Origin: Paracoccus caeni
Lineage (GTDB): Bacteria > Pseudomonadota > Alphaproteobacteria > Rhodobacterales > Rhodobacteraceae
Assembly (NCBI RefSeq): GCF_016629665.1
Contig: NZ_JAEPRQ010000002.1
Span: 372,001 to 436,000 of the forward strand
Reading direction: 5' to 3'
DNA: 64,000 bases
A model generated the notes under the pieces. It worked only from the letters and a program-made list of their open reading frames with translations, was not told the DNA's origin and did not search any database. The translations under genes were made by a program, and so were the position numbers. Shown here one piece after another: positions 46,450 to 56,106 of the stretch (the first letter of the stretch is position 1; each line of letters begins with the position of its first letter).

Positions 46450-49400
46450 ATGCGTTTCGACAAGCTTCGCCTCAACGGCTTCAAAAGCTTCGTGGACCCG
46501 ACCGATCTGGTCATCCGCGAGGGGCTGACCGGCGTTGTCGGGCCGAATGGCTGCGGCAAGTCGAACCTTCTGGAGGCGCTTCGTTGGGTCATGGGCGAAA
46601 ACCGCCCCACCGCCATGCGTGGCGAGGGGATGGAGGATGTGATCTTCGCCGGAACCTCGCGCCGTTCAGCCCGCGCCCATGCCGAGGTGACGCTGACGCT
46701 GGACAACCGCGACCGCCTTGCCCCCGCCGGGTTCAACGAGCACGACCATTTCGACATCGTCCGCCGGATCACCCGCGATGCGGGCTCTGCCTACAAGATC
46801 AACGGCAATGACGTGCGGGCGCGCGATGTGCAGATGCTGTTCGCGGATGCCTCGACCGGGGCGCATTCTCCGGCGTTGGTCCGGCAAGGGCAGATCAGCG
46901 AGCTCATCAACGCCAAGCCGAAGAACCGCCGCCGTATCCTTGAGGAAGCGGCGGGGATCTCGGGCCTCTATCAGCGGCGCCATGAGGCGGAACTGAAACT
47001 GAACGGGGCCGAGGGCAACCTGACCCGTGTTGACGATACGCTGGATCAGCTTTCCACGCAGGCCGCATCGCTCGCCCGTCAGGCCCGCGCCGCCGCCCGT
47101 TACCGCGAAATCGGCGCGGCCTTGCGGCTGGCCGAAGGGGTGTTGCTGTATCGCCGCTGGGCCGAGGCCGAGGCTGCGCGTCTTGCCGCTGCCGAGGCAT
47201 TGCAGGCCGCCGTGAAAGCCGCGTCCGAGGCGGAACATGCCGCGCGTGAGGCGACGGCGCGTCGTGAAGCAGCGGATACCGCGCTGCCGTCGCTGCGCGA
47301 AGAAGAACAGATCGCCGCCGCCATTCTGTCCCGGGTGGTGGTCGAGCGGGAGGCGCTGGACGAGGCCGAGGCGCGGGCGACCGAGGCGATCCGCGCCCTG
47401 GCCGCGCGCATTGCCCAGCTTGATCGAGATATCGAGCGTGAAGATGCGCTGAACCGCGATGCGGGTGAGGTGGTCGAGCGGTTGGACTGGGAAAAGACCG
47501 AGCTTGAAAAGGCCGGTCAGGGCCATGACGACCGGCTGGACGCCGCCGCGGCAACTGCCGACGAAGCCGCCGACGCCTTGCGCGAGGTCGAGGCACGACT
47601 GGCCGAGTTGACCGACGAATCCGCGCGTCTTGCCGCCCGCCACCAATCGGCGGAACGACTGGTCGCCGATCTTCGCAGCATGCTGGACCGCGCCCAACGC
47701 GCCGCCACCGAGGCCGAAGAAACCGCAGCCCGTGCCGGTGAGGCGGGCGAAGCCGCCGCCGAGGCGCTGCGCCAGTCGGAAGAGGCGCAAGAGGCCGCCC
47801 GCGACCGTGCGGAAGGGGCCGAGGATGCGCTGGCCGAGGCGGAGACCGCCCGTTCCGCTGCCGAAAGCGTGGAAGCGGCCAGCCGGATCGCTCGATCCGA
47901 GGCCGAGGGCGAGGCCGGGGCGCTGATGGCGGAAATGGCCGCGTTGAAGCGGCTGGTGGAACGCGGGCAATCGGATGGCAAGGCGATCCTTGACCGGGTT
48001 CAGGTGGCGAAGGGTTTTGAAATTGCCTTCGGTGCCGCGCTTGGCGACGATCTGCGCGCCGGGCTTGCCGAGGATGGCGAAAGCGGCTGGCATAATCTGC
48101 CCGGCTGGGACAAGCCGCAGGCCTTGCCGAAGGGCGTGACGGCTTTGGCGGCGCATGTCGATGGCCCGGACGCGCTGTCCCGGCGGCTGTCGCAGGTCGG
48201 GCTGGTGGCGGATTTCGACAGCGGCGCGGAATTGCAGGCGGCGCTGCTGCCGGGGCAACGGCTGGTCACGGCGGAAGGCGATCTTTTCCGGTGGGACGGG
48301 ATGCGGGTGCTGGCGGGCGATGCCTCATCCTCAGCCGCGTTGCATCTGCAAAAGGTGAACCAGCTTAACGAAATCGCCGTGCAGGCCGAGGAAATGCAGG
48401 CCCGCGCCAGTGCCGCTATCGAGACCAACGAGGATGCCCGTGCCGCGCTTGCCGAAGCGGTCGCGGTCGAGAAATCGGCCCGCGATGCGCGGCGCGAGGC
48501 GGAACGGCTGCTGTCGGATGCATCTCGCGCGGCGACCCGTGCCGAATCCGATCTGGCCATGGCAAACAGCCGGGTGGAATCCGCACGGGGCGAGGTGACA
48601 CGGCACCGCGCCGATGCCTCGGATGCGCAGACCCGGCTGACGCAGGCAGAGCGCGCCTTGGCCGATCTGCCCGACCGTGGCGATGCCGCCGCCGCCGTCG
48701 AAAACGCTCGCACCGGGGTCGAGGCTGCGCGGATCGCCACCATGACCCGCCGCGCCGCGCTGGACGAATTGAAGCGCGAGGCGAATGCCCGGATCAAGCG
48801 GTTGCAGGAAATCGCCAAAGAGGAATCCGGCTGGAAACTGCGGCTGCAACAGGCCGGAACCCGCGCCGCCGAACTGGCCGCGCGCCGCGATGCCGCCGCC
48901 GACGAACTGGAAGCCGCCGAGGCCCAGCCCGAAATCCTTGCCGAGCGTCGCGCCAGTCTGACCGAGCGCGAGGAACAGGCCGAGGCGCGTCTTGTCACCG
49001 CCCGCGACGCGTTGGCCGCCGCTGATGAAGCCGCCCGCGCCGCCGCCCATGCGGAGCGGGACACCGAACGCCACGCCTCGGAAGCGCGCGAGATGCGCGC
49101 CGCCCGCGAGGCCCGTGCCGAGGCTGCCCGCGAATCGGAAACCGGCGCCCGCGCCCGTATCCACGAGGAAACCGAGGGCACGCCGCAGCAATTGCTGGAA
49201 GCCTTGGGTGAGACCGACACCGACACGCCTGCCAGCGCGCTGGAAGATCAGATTGCCCGGCTGCGGACGCAGCGCGACGGGCTTGGCGCGGTCAACCTGC
49301 GCGCCGATGAGGACAAGCGCGAGCTTGAGGAAGAGCGCGACCGGCTGGCCGCTGAAAAGACCGATCTGGAAGAGGCGATCCGCAAGCTGCGCGCCGGGAT

Positions 49401-49902
49401 CGGCAGCCTGAACCGCGAGGGGCGCGAACGTCTGCTGACAGCCTTTGACACGGTGAACGCCAATTTCACCACCCTCTTCACCACGCTTTTCGGCGGGGGC
49501 GAGGCGCGTCTGGTGCTGGTTGAATCCGATGATCCGCTGGAGGCGGGGCTTGAGATCATGTGCCAGCCGCCGGGCAAGAAGCTGTCCACGCTCAGCCTGC
49601 TGTCGGGTGGGGAACAGACGCTGACGGCCTTGGCGCTGATCTTTGCGGTGTTCCTTGCCAACCCGGCCCCGATCTGCGTGCTGGACGAGGTGGACGCGCC
49701 GCTGGACGACGCCAATGTCAGCCGCTTCTGCGACCTTCTGGACGAGATGATCCGCCGCACCGACACCCGCTTCCTGATCATCACCCACCACGCCGTCACT
49801 ATGTCCCGCATGGACCGGCTGTTTGGCGTCACGATGGTTGAACAGGGCGTGAGCCAGTTGGTCAGCGTCGATCTGAAACGCGCCGAGGCTCTGGTCGCCT
49901 GA
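46450..49902 (+). CDS. smc: Chromosome segregation protein SMC
   Basis: 1150 residues, normal length. N-terminal MRFDKLRLNGFKSFVDPT with GPNGCGKS (Walker A, 32-39), a Q-loop/RQGQISELINAKP region near 150, long Ala/Glu-rich coiled coils (about 170-500 and 650-990), a hinge between them with FEIAFGAALGDDL, and the C-terminal ABC half with LSGGEQTLTALAL and VLDEVDAPLDDAN. It organises and separates chromosomes with ScpA/ScpB, which are not encoded in the window. The coil is unusually rich in Ala and Arg, matching the base composition. Confidence 0.97.
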   Translation: MRFDKLRLNGFKSFVDPTDLVIREGLTGVVGPNGCGKSNLLEALRWVMGENRPTAMRGEGMEDVIFAGTSRRSARAHAEVTLTLDNRDRLAPAGFNEHDHFDIVRRITRDAGSAYKINGNDVRARDVQMLFADASTGAHSPALVRQGQISELINAKPKNRRRILEEAAGISGLYQRRHEAELKLNGAEGNLTRVDDTLDQLSTQAASLARQARAAARYREIGAALRLAEGVLLYRRWAEAEAARLAAAEALQAAVKAASEAEHAAREATARREAADTALPSLREEEQIAAAILSRVVVEREALDEAEARATEAIRALAARIAQLDRDIEREDALNRDAGEVVERLDWEKTELEKAGQGHDDRLDAAAATADEAADALREVEARLAELTDESARLAARHQSAERLVADLRSMLDRAQRAATEAEETAARAGEAGEAAAEALRQSEEAQEAARDRAEGAEDALAEAETARSAAESVEAASRIARSEAEGEAGALMAEMAALKRLVERGQSDGKAILDRVQVAKGFEIAFGAALGDDLRAGLAEDGESGWHNLPGWDKPQALPKGVTALAAHVDGPDALSRRLSQVGLVADFDSGAELQAALLPGQRLVTAEGDLFRWDGMRVLAGDASSSAALHLQKVNQLNEIAVQAEEMQARASAAIETNEDARAALAEAVAVEKSARDARREAERLLSDASRAATRAESDLAMANSRVESARGEVTRHRADASDAQTRLTQAERALADLPDRGDAAAAVENARTGVEAARIATMTRRAALDELKREANARIKRLQEIAKEESGWKLRLQQAGTRAAELAARRDAAADELEAAEAQPEILAERRASLTEREEQAEARLVTARDALAAADEAARAAAHAERDTERHASEAREMRAAREARAEAARESETGARARIHEETEGTPQQLLEALGETDTDTPASALEDQIARLRTQRDGLGAVNLRADEDKRELEEERDRLAAEKTDLEEAIRKLRAGIGSLNREGRERLLTAFDTVNANFTTLFTTLFGGGEARLVLVESDDPLEAGLEIMCQPPGKKLSTLSLLSGGEQTLTALALIFAVFLANPAPICVLDEVDAPLDDANVSRFCDLLDEMIRRTDTRFLIITHHAVTMSRMDRLFGVTMVEQGVSQLVSVDLKRAEALVA

Positions 49903-49951
49903 TCCACACCACGTTAACCTTGCGGCGAATCTTCGGGAATACGCCGCCACG

Positions 49952-50410
49952 ATGAGACGCTTTGTCGCCAGCATGATCCTTGCCGCCGCCCTGCCGCTGT
50001 CGGCTGCGGCGCAGGTGATGGGCGATCCCGACGTGATCGAGCTGTTGATGCAGGATCAGGGACTGCCGGTTGAACGCGGGGTCGAGCGGAACCGCACGCC
50101 CTATATCATCAGCAGCATCGACGGCATCCGCTTCACGATCTATTTCCACGATTGCCGCCAGACCTGCGGGTCGCTGCAATTCATCTCGGGCTACGAGACA
50201 GGGCCGCATCAGCGGATTTCGCTGCGGGTGATGAACGACTGGAACCGTACGCAGCGCTTCAGCCGCGCCTATCTGGACCGCTTCGGCGACCCCATCATCG
50301 AGATGGATGTCAATCTGGGCGCAGATGGCATGGGCAGGTCGAATTTCAACGAGTTGCTGACCCATTGGGCGGCTAGCCTGTTCGCATTTCGCAATCTTAT
50401 CAACTGGTGA
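49952..50410 (+). CDS. YbjN-like secreted protein, unknown function
   Basis: 152 residues with a signal peptide (MRRFVASMILAAALPLSAAAQ) and then the YbjN-type pattern: VIELLMQDQGLPVE, FTIYFHDCRQTCGSLQF, WNRTQRFSRAYLDRFGDPIIEMD. Two close Cys (around residues 68-72) could form a disulfide. No enzyme motif. It lies 50 nt after smc and 8 nt before the RidA gene. Confidence 0.75.
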   Translation: MRRFVASMILAAALPLSAAAQVMGDPDVIELLMQDQGLPVERGVERNRTPYIISSIDGIRFTIYFHDCRQTCGSLQFISGYETGPHQRISLRVMNDWNRTQRFSRAYLDRFGDPIIEMDVNLGADGMGRSNFNELLTHWAASLFAFRNLINW

Positions 50411-50417
50411 GGACCAT

Positions 50418-50873
50418 ATGAGCATCGAAGCAACCCTGGCCGAAAAAGGCATCACCCTTCCTGCAGCACCCGCGCCTGCGGCGAATTACGTGCCCTTCGT
50501 GCAGACCGGAAATCTGATCTTCGTCTCGGGCCAGATCAGCTCGAACGAGGGCGGGCTGATCACCGGCAAGCTGGGCGAGAATATGGAAACCGAAGCTGGG
50601 GCCGAGGCTGCGCGGCGCTGCGGGCTGGCGCTGATTGCGCAACTGAAAGCCGCCGTGGGCGATCTGGACCGGGTGGCGCGGGTGGTGAAGCTGACCGGCT
50701 TCGTCAACTCGACCCCCGACTTCACAGATCAGCCGAAGGTCATCAACGGCTGCTCGGACCTGATGGTCGAGGTTTTCGGCGATGCCGGTCGCCATGCCCG
50801 TGCCGCCGTCTCGGCCCCGTCGCTGCCCTTGGGCGTGGCGGTCGAGATCGAAGCGATCTTCGAGGTGAAATGA
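50418..50873 (+). CDS. RidA family protein (reactive imine/enamine deaminase)
   Basis: 151 residues of the longer RidA subgroup: GNLIFVSGQIS, EAARRCGLALIAQLKAAVG and the C-terminal HARAAVSAPSLPLGVAVEIEA with the conserved Arg. RidA proteins hydrolyse 2-aminoacrylate-type imines that damage PLP enzymes. The stop overlaps the phosphodiesterase start by ATGA. Confidence 0.88.
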   Translation: MSIEATLAEKGITLPAAPAPAANYVPFVQTGNLIFVSGQISSNEGGLITGKLGENMETEAGAEAARRCGLALIAQLKAAVGDLDRVARVVKLTGFVNSTPDFTDQPKVINGCSDLMVEVFGDAGRHARAAVSAPSLPLGVAVEIEAIFEVK

Positions 50874-51628
50874 TGCCAGCTTTGCCCGATGCCTTCCTGT
50901 CCGCGCCGATTGCCCATCGCGGGCTGCACGGGCCGGGCAAGCCCGAAAACAGTCTGGCCGCCGCACAGGCGGCCATCGACGCCGGTTACGGGATCGAGCT
51001 GGACATCCAGCCCGCCTCGGACGGCACGCCGATGGTGTTTCATGATTACCGGCTGAAACGGCTGGTGGGTCAGGACGGCGTGATCGGTCAGTATGATGTC
51101 GAGGCGCTGGCCGCGATGCGGATTCTTGGCTCGGATCAGGGCGTCCCGACGCTGGCCGAGTTTCTGGAACTGGTCGCAGGCAAGGTGCCGCTGCTGGTCG
51201 AGATCAAGGATCAGGACGGCCATCTTGGCGCGAATATCGGCACGCTGCACCAGAAGGTCGTCGAGGTGCTGGAAGGCTATGACGGGCCGGTCGCCGTGAT
51301 GTCGTTCAACCCGCATGTGGTCGAGGCCGTTCATGCGCTTCGGCCGGGCCTGCCGGTCGGGCTGACCACCTGCGATTTCCCGGCCGAGGACTGGCCGTTG
51401 ATCGATGACGAACGGCGGGTCTATCTGGCCGGGATCAGCGATTACGACCGCTCGGGCGCGTCCTTCATCTCGCATGACAAGGTGGAACTGGGTAATCCTC
51501 GGGTCGATGCGCTGAAGGCAATGGGCGCGCCGATCCTGTGCTGGACGGTGCGCAGCGAGGCCGAGGAAGAGGCCGCGCGAAGGATCGCGGATAACATCAC
51601 CTTCGAAGGCTATCTGCCCCCGGTCTGA
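50870..51628 (+). CDS. Glycerophosphodiester phosphodiesterase family protein
   Basis: 252 residues. IAHRGLHG, PENSLAAAQAAIDAGYGIELDIQ and FHDYRLKRL are the GDPD active-site blocks with the catalytic His, Glu and Asp; VEIKDQ carries the second Glu. No signal peptide, so cytosolic. Hydrolyses glycerophosphodiesters to glycerol-3-phosphate and an alcohol. ATG 50870 or 50873 are both possible; coupling to RidA favours 50870. Confidence 0.88.
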   Translation: MMPALPDAFLSAPIAHRGLHGPGKPENSLAAAQAAIDAGYGIELDIQPASDGTPMVFHDYRLKRLVGQDGVIGQYDVEALAAMRILGSDQGVPTLAEFLELVAGKVPLLVEIKDQDGHLGANIGTLHQKVVEVLEGYDGPVAVMSFNPHVVEAVHALRPGLPVGLTTCDFPAEDWPLIDDERRVYLAGISDYDRSGASFISHDKVELGNPRVDALKAMGAPILCWTVRSEAEEEAARRIADNITFEGYLPPV

Positions 51629-51820
51629 GGCGGTCGCGGCAGTCTCATCGGCATTTGCGCGACGCGGATATCCGCGTTAGCATTTTGCGCACGAATGCTG
51701 ATCGCCTAACGTCCCGTTGCGTTTTGCATCGTTCTGAACCAACCCTTGCAGCCCGGCAGTCTTTGCCGGGTTCGTGCAGGAAGCAGGATCGTCACCAGTC
51801 ATTTTTCAGGGGAGGAAGCC
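51629..51820 (+). promoter_or_regulatory. Leader of the acyl-CoA synthetase gene with two palindromes
   Basis: ACGCGGATATCCGCGT (51662-51677) is a perfect 16-bp palindrome with no spacer, a shape typical of a dimeric regulator site. Further on, CCCGGCA (51752-51758) and TGCCGGG (51764-51770) form a 7-bp stem with a 5-nt loop; it has no T-run. A strong ribosome site GGGGAGGAA lies before ATG 51821. No promoter hexamers were convincing. Confidence 0.5.
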
Positions 51821-53458
51821 ATGGTCGCAGCATCGGATATCTACGAGATCGGACTTCCGCCCAATCCGGCAAATTTCGTGCAACTGTCGCCCCTGTCGTT
51901 TCTGGAACGGACGGCGGCGATCTATCCCGACGACGATGCCGTCGTCTATGGCGACGTTCGCCGCAACTGGGCCCAGACCTTTGAACGCTGCCGCCGCCTT
52001 GCCAGCGCCCTTGCGGCGCGCGGGATCGGCAAGGGCGACACCGTCTCGGTGGTGCTGGCCAATATCCCCGAGATGTTCGAGCTTCATTTCGCCGTGCCAA
52101 TGACCGGCGCGGTGCTGAACACGATCAATACCCGGCTTGATGCAGATGCCATCGCCTTCATCCTCGCCCATGCCGAGGCCAAGGTGGTGATGGTGGACCC
52201 TGAATTTTCCGAACTGGTGCAGCAGGCGATTACCCTGACCGGGCGCACCGACCTGCTGATCATCGATGTCGAGGATGACAGTTTCGACGGCGGCACACGC
52301 ATCGGCAGCGCCACCTATGCCGAGTTGCTGGCCGGGGGCGATCCCGATTTCGCATGGAAGCTGCCCGATAACGAATGGGACGCGATCAGCCTCAACTATA
52401 CTTCGGGAACCACCGGCGATCCGAAGGGCGTCGTCTATCACCATCGCGGCGCGGCGCTGAATGCGCTGTCGAATATCGTCACATGGGGGATGCCGCATCA
52501 TTCGCGCTATCTGTGGACGCTGCCGATGTTTCACTGCAACGGCTGGTGCTTTCCATGGACCATCGCGGCGAATGCAGGGCTTTGCGTCTGTCTGCGCGCC
52601 GTGCGTGCCGAGCCGATCTTCCGCCTGATCCGCGATGAAAAGGTGACGCATTTCTGCGGTGCGCCCATTGTGCTGAATATGCTGGTCCATGCGCCGGACG
52701 AGTTGAAGGATTTCACCCATGAGGTGAAGGTGATGACGGCGGGCGCGCCGCCACCCGCCGCCGTGATCGCGAATATGGAAGCGATGGGCGTCGAGGTGAC
52801 GCAGGTTTATGGTTTGACCGAAAGCTATGGCCCGTCGGTCGTCAGTGCATGGCAGGGGAAATGGGATGCGCTGGACGGGGAACAGCGCTCGCGGATGAAG
52901 GCTCGGCAGGGGGTGAAAAACGTTGTTCTCAGCGATCTGATGGTGGCCGATCCCGATACGCTGGAGCCGGTTCCGGCGGATGGACAGACCATTGGCGAGA
53001 TCTTCATGCGCGGCAACAACGTCATGAAGGGCTATCTGAAGAACGTCGCTTCGACCGAAAAGGCCTTTCGCGGCGGCTGGTTCGCCTCAGGCGATCTGGG
53101 CGTCATGCATGCCGATGGCTATGTCGAGATCAAGGACCGCTCGAAAGACATCATCATCTCGGGCGGCGAGAACATTTCGTCCGTCGAGGTCGAGGATGTG
53201 CTGTATCGCCATCCCGCCGTGATGGAAGCCGCCGTAGTCGCGCGCCCGGATGTTAAATGGGGCGAAACGCCCTGCGCCTTCGTGACGCTGAAACCCGGCA
53301 AGGATCTGGGCGGGGTCGAACTGCGCGAGTTCTGTCAGCAGCATATGGCGCGGTTCAAGGTGCCGAAAACCTTCGTCTTCGGCGATTTGCCCAAGACCTC
53401 GACCGGGAAGGTGCAGAAATTTCTGCTAAGGGATCGGGCGCGGGAATTGCGCGACTGA
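51821..53458 (+). CDS. Acyl-CoA synthetase (AlkK/DmdB-like AMP-forming ligase)
   Basis: 545 residues. YTSGTTGDPKGV (AMP-binding), LPMFHCNGWCFPW, VYGLTESYGP, ASGDLGVMHADGYVEIKDRSKDIIISGGENISS and a C-terminal TSTGKVQKF with the catalytic Lys. This is the medium-chain acyl-CoA ligase group that includes AlkK and the methylmercaptopropionate-CoA ligase DmdB; the sequence alone does not separate them. ATG 51821 fits the ribosome site; an upstream in-frame start at 51746 does not. Confidence 0.9.
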   Translation: MVAASDIYEIGLPPNPANFVQLSPLSFLERTAAIYPDDDAVVYGDVRRNWAQTFERCRRLASALAARGIGKGDTVSVVLANIPEMFELHFAVPMTGAVLNTINTRLDADAIAFILAHAEAKVVMVDPEFSELVQQAITLTGRTDLLIIDVEDDSFDGGTRIGSATYAELLAGGDPDFAWKLPDNEWDAISLNYTSGTTGDPKGVVYHHRGAALNALSNIVTWGMPHHSRYLWTLPMFHCNGWCFPWTIAANAGLCVCLRAVRAEPIFRLIRDEKVTHFCGAPIVLNMLVHAPDELKDFTHEVKVMTAGAPPPAAVIANMEAMGVEVTQVYGLTESYGPSVVSAWQGKWDALDGEQRSRMKARQGVKNVVLSDLMVADPDTLEPVPADGQTIGEIFMRGNNVMKGYLKNVASTEKAFRGGWFASGDLGVMHADGYVEIKDRSKDIIISGGENISSVEVEDVLYRHPAVMEAAVVARPDVKWGETPCAFVTLKPGKDLGGVELREFCQQHMARFKVPKTFVFGDLPKTSTGKVQKFLLRDRARELRD

Positions 53459-53473
53459 GGCTTTTCTGCCGGG

Positions 53474-54535
53474 TCAAACACCGACCGGCTGCGGCAGCGC
53501 AACCTGTAGCCGGGCGGCATGTTTCGCCATCCGCTCCAGATCGCTGTCGGCCACCGGCACGCCCTGCTCCAACGCGGCGCGGCGTTTGCGGGTGGCGCTG
53601 TCGCCGGGCACCCGGACCGGGCCGTTATTCCACGGCGCGGGCGGATTGCTGCGGCAGGCTTCGGCCAGCCAGTCGGATTGTTCGGTAAAGGCATCAAGGC
53701 CCGCGAAGAAGGCCGGATCGATGACCTGCAGGAACGCGCTTTGCGCCAGCGGTCCCGGCGCCGTCGTGTTGGCGCGCCCCTTGCCCGACAGCCCCTGCCC
53801 CAGCAGATCGACCATCAGCGCCAGCCCGTAGCCCTTGTGCCCTTTCAGCGCGCCGCCCAGCGGCATCATCGTGCCGCCCCGCTCGGTGATGTCGCGCGGA
53901 TTGTCCGTTGGCTGCCCGTCGGCGGTCAGACCCCATGCCTCGGGATAACGCTCGCCCTTTTTCGCCAGAAGCTGCGTCATCGTGGTGGTGGTGATCGAGG
54001 CGGACACGTCCACGATTACCGGATCGTTGGTTGTCGGAAAGCCCATCGCGATCGGGTTCGGCGTCAGCACGGGTTTGGTGCCGCCATAGGGCGCTACCCG
54101 CGCCGCCGCCGGGTTCGAGACCGACAGTTGCGCGATCAGCCCCCGGTCTGTCGCCTTGCGAAGATAGGCCGACAGCGCACAGGTATGGTGGCAATTGCGG
54201 ATCGCGGCGGCGACGATACCGTGATCGCGGGCCCGCTCCATCGCCTGATCCATCGCCCGGTCCAGCAGCCATGCGCCGGGCAGCAACCGCCCGTCCCAGA
54301 CGAAAGCCGCGCCGCGATCCGAAACGACCTCATAGCTGCCGACGCCGTTCAGGCTGCCATCGGCAAGACATTCCAGATACCAGTGCATCAGTTGCAGGCC
54401 ATGGGTTTCATGCCCGATCATGTCGCCCTCGATCAGCACTTCGGCGGTGACGGCGGCCTTGTCAGGCTCCATCCCGGCGCGGGTCAGTAGCGTTTCCGCA
54501 AAGCTCAGCAGATCAGCACGGGCGAAACGGGGCAT
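53474..54535 (-). CDS. Ldh-family (malate/L-lactate dehydrogenase-like) NAD(P) oxidoreductase
   Basis: 353 residues from ATG 54535, chosen over ATG 54541 because AGGAG then sits 6 nt away. IGHETHGLQL with the family His, AAIRNCHHTCALSAYLRKA, YGGTKPVLTPNPIAMGFPT and GHKGYGLALMVDLL are family blocks. Members oxidise or reduce 2-hydroxy acids, ureidoglycolate, sulfolactate or cyclic imino acids; the substrate here is unknown but should belong to the sugar-acid pathway. Last gene of the leftward operon, convergent with the acyl-CoA ligase, gap 15 nt. Confidence 0.87.
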   Translation of the reverse strand: MPRFARADLLSFAETLLTRAGMEPDKAAVTAEVLIEGDMIGHETHGLQLMHWYLECLADGSLNGVGSYEVVSDRGAAFVWDGRLLPGAWLLDRAMDQAMERARDHGIVAAAIRNCHHTCALSAYLRKATDRGLIAQLSVSNPAAARVAPYGGTKPVLTPNPIAMGFPTTNDPVIVDVSASITTTTMTQLLAKKGERYPEAWGLTADGQPTDNPRDITERGGTMMPLGGALKGHKGYGLALMVDLLGQGLSGKGRANTTAPGPLAQSAFLQVIDPAFFAGLDAFTEQSDWLAEACRSNPPAPWNNGPVRVPGDSATRKRRAALEQGVPVADSDLERMAKHAARLQVALPQPVGV

Positions 54536-54552
54536 CTTCATCTCCTGTCAGG

Positions 54553-54580
54553 AAAACGCGGGCCGGGGGGCCGGCCCGCG
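54553..54580 (-). terminator. Intercistronic hairpin with T-run after the binding-protein gene
   Basis: On the minus strand a 10-bp perfect stem (arms 54580-54571 and 54566-54557, 4-nt loop) is followed directly by TTTT (54556-54553). It lies 5 nt after the binding-protein stop and before the Ldh gene start, so it should end or weaken transcription, leaving the binding protein expressed more than the distal gene. Confidence 0.8.
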
Positions 54581-54585
54581 CGGGA

Positions 54586-56106
54586 TCACTTGAAGCCGAT
54601 TTGCGAAAGCTGCAGTTCGGAATTCGTGGCAATCGTCGGTTTGAAGTCCAGACGCGGCGAGACGCGGGTAAAGCCGACCATGTGGAACATCGGAATATCC
54701 GCGATGATGTCCGTGTTCACCTTGGTGAACAGCTCCTGCCACAGCTTCGTGCGCTCATCGCCGGTCGCTTCGGTGGCTTTGGCGATCATCTCGTCCACTT
54801 CGGGGTCGGTGACCATCGAATGCGCGCCGGTCGAGGCGTATTTGACAAAGGCGGTAAAGACCGGATCGCCGGTGGCGTTGTCATGCTGCGACTGCGTCAG
54901 GGTCGGGCCGCTATCCGCCACATAGGGCGAGACGAAATAGTTGTTCCAGACCGACACGTCATACATGTCCAGCTTCACGTTCAGCCCGACATCCTGCATC
55001 ATCGCCATCATCGCTTCCATGGTCTCGGTCGCGTTCGGATATTGCCCGTTGCGCCCGATGATGCGGATTTGCGTATCGACCGGCACACCATCGGCCCGCG
55101 CCTCTTCCACCAATTCGCGGGCGCGGTCGGGATCATAGGGCCAGACCGGCACATCCGGGTTATAGCCGATGGTCGTCGGCACCACGAGATGCGTGGCGAT
55201 CTGGGCATCAGCCGGGAACAATGTGCCGATCATCGCCTCGCGGTCGATGGCAAGGTTCATCGCCTCGCGGATGCGGCGGTCATCGGTCGGGGCAATGCGC
55301 GTATCGATCCGCAGCGAGGTGGTTTCCGAATTCGGGTAAGAGAAATCCGTTTCGGGGTTGTTCGCGTCCTGCAAGGCGATTGCAGGAACGATATCGGCCT
55401 CTCCTGCCTCGACCATCGCGGCGGCGACGGCGCTGTCCGAGCGGAACAGGTATGTCGCCTTCTCGACCTGCGGAGCTTCGCCCCAATAGTCGGGATTGCG
55501 CTCGACGGTGATCGATTGGCCGATCTGCCAATCGGTGAAGACATAAGGCCCGGTGCCGACAGGCTTGCGGTCAAATTCACCCGCCGGAGTCGTCGCGGCC
55601 GACTGGACCGGCATCACTGTCATCAGCAGCGGCAGGATCGGCTGCGGCGGGTTGGTGGTAATCAGGATGGTGTTGTCGTCCGGCGTCTCGAAGGTGAATT
55701 CGGTGCCGCCGAAATACTTGCCGCCGGTTTCACAGCTCAGATCGGCATTCTTGTTCCGCTCGATGGTGAATTGCACATCCTGCGCGGTGAAGGGCGCGCC
55801 GTCATGCCATTTGACACCCTCGCGCAACTTAAATTCCCAGGTATCCTCGTCGATCTGGTTCCATTCCGTTGCAAGACGCGGCTTCAACCCGCCATTCACA
55901 TAATCGAACTCGATCAGCATCTCGTTCACGTTTTCCGAGATGACCCGCCCGACATCCTGACGCGCGGCCATGCAAGGCTCGACCACATCGACGGTTTCGG
56001 CCAGAACCACGGTCACGGCGCGATTGGCGTCTTGTGCCAGCGCAGGTGAGCTTCCCACCATCAGCGCCGCGCCGGTCAGGCACAAGGCCGCTTTTCCAAT
56101 TTTCAT
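54586..56106 (-). CDS. ABC transporter substrate-binding protein, family 5 (peptide/nickel/sugar-acid type)
   Basis: 506 residues with a signal peptide (KIGKAALCLTGAALMVGSSPALAQ). Family 5 blocks: TWEFKLREGVKWHDGAPFTA, PVGTGPYVFTDW, ERNPDYWGEAPQ, IREAMNLAIDREAMI and YPNATETMEAMM. Periplasmic binding protein for uptake. No permease or ATPase gene lies anywhere in the operon, so the rest of the transporter must be elsewhere. Placement suggests it binds a sugar acid or its peptide or opine-like conjugate. Confidence 0.9.
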   Translation of the reverse strand: MKIGKAALCLTGAALMVGSSPALAQDANRAVTVVLAETVDVVEPCMAARQDVGRVISENVNEMLIEFDYVNGGLKPRLATEWNQIDEDTWEFKLREGVKWHDGAPFTAQDVQFTIERNKNADLSCETGGKYFGGTEFTFETPDDNTILITTNPPQPILPLLMTVMPVQSAATTPAGEFDRKPVGTGPYVFTDWQIGQSITVERNPDYWGEAPQVEKATYLFRSDSAVAAAMVEAGEADIVPAIALQDANNPETDFSYPNSETTSLRIDTRIAPTDDRRIREAMNLAIDREAMIGTLFPADAQIATHLVVPTTIGYNPDVPVWPYDPDRARELVEEARADGVPVDTQIRIIGRNGQYPNATETMEAMMAMMQDVGLNVKLDMYDVSVWNNYFVSPYVADSGPTLTQSQHDNATGDPVFTAFVKYASTGAHSMVTDPEVDEMIAKATEATGDERTKLWQELFTKVNTDIIADIPMFHMVGFTRVSPRLDFKPTIATNSELQLSQIGFK

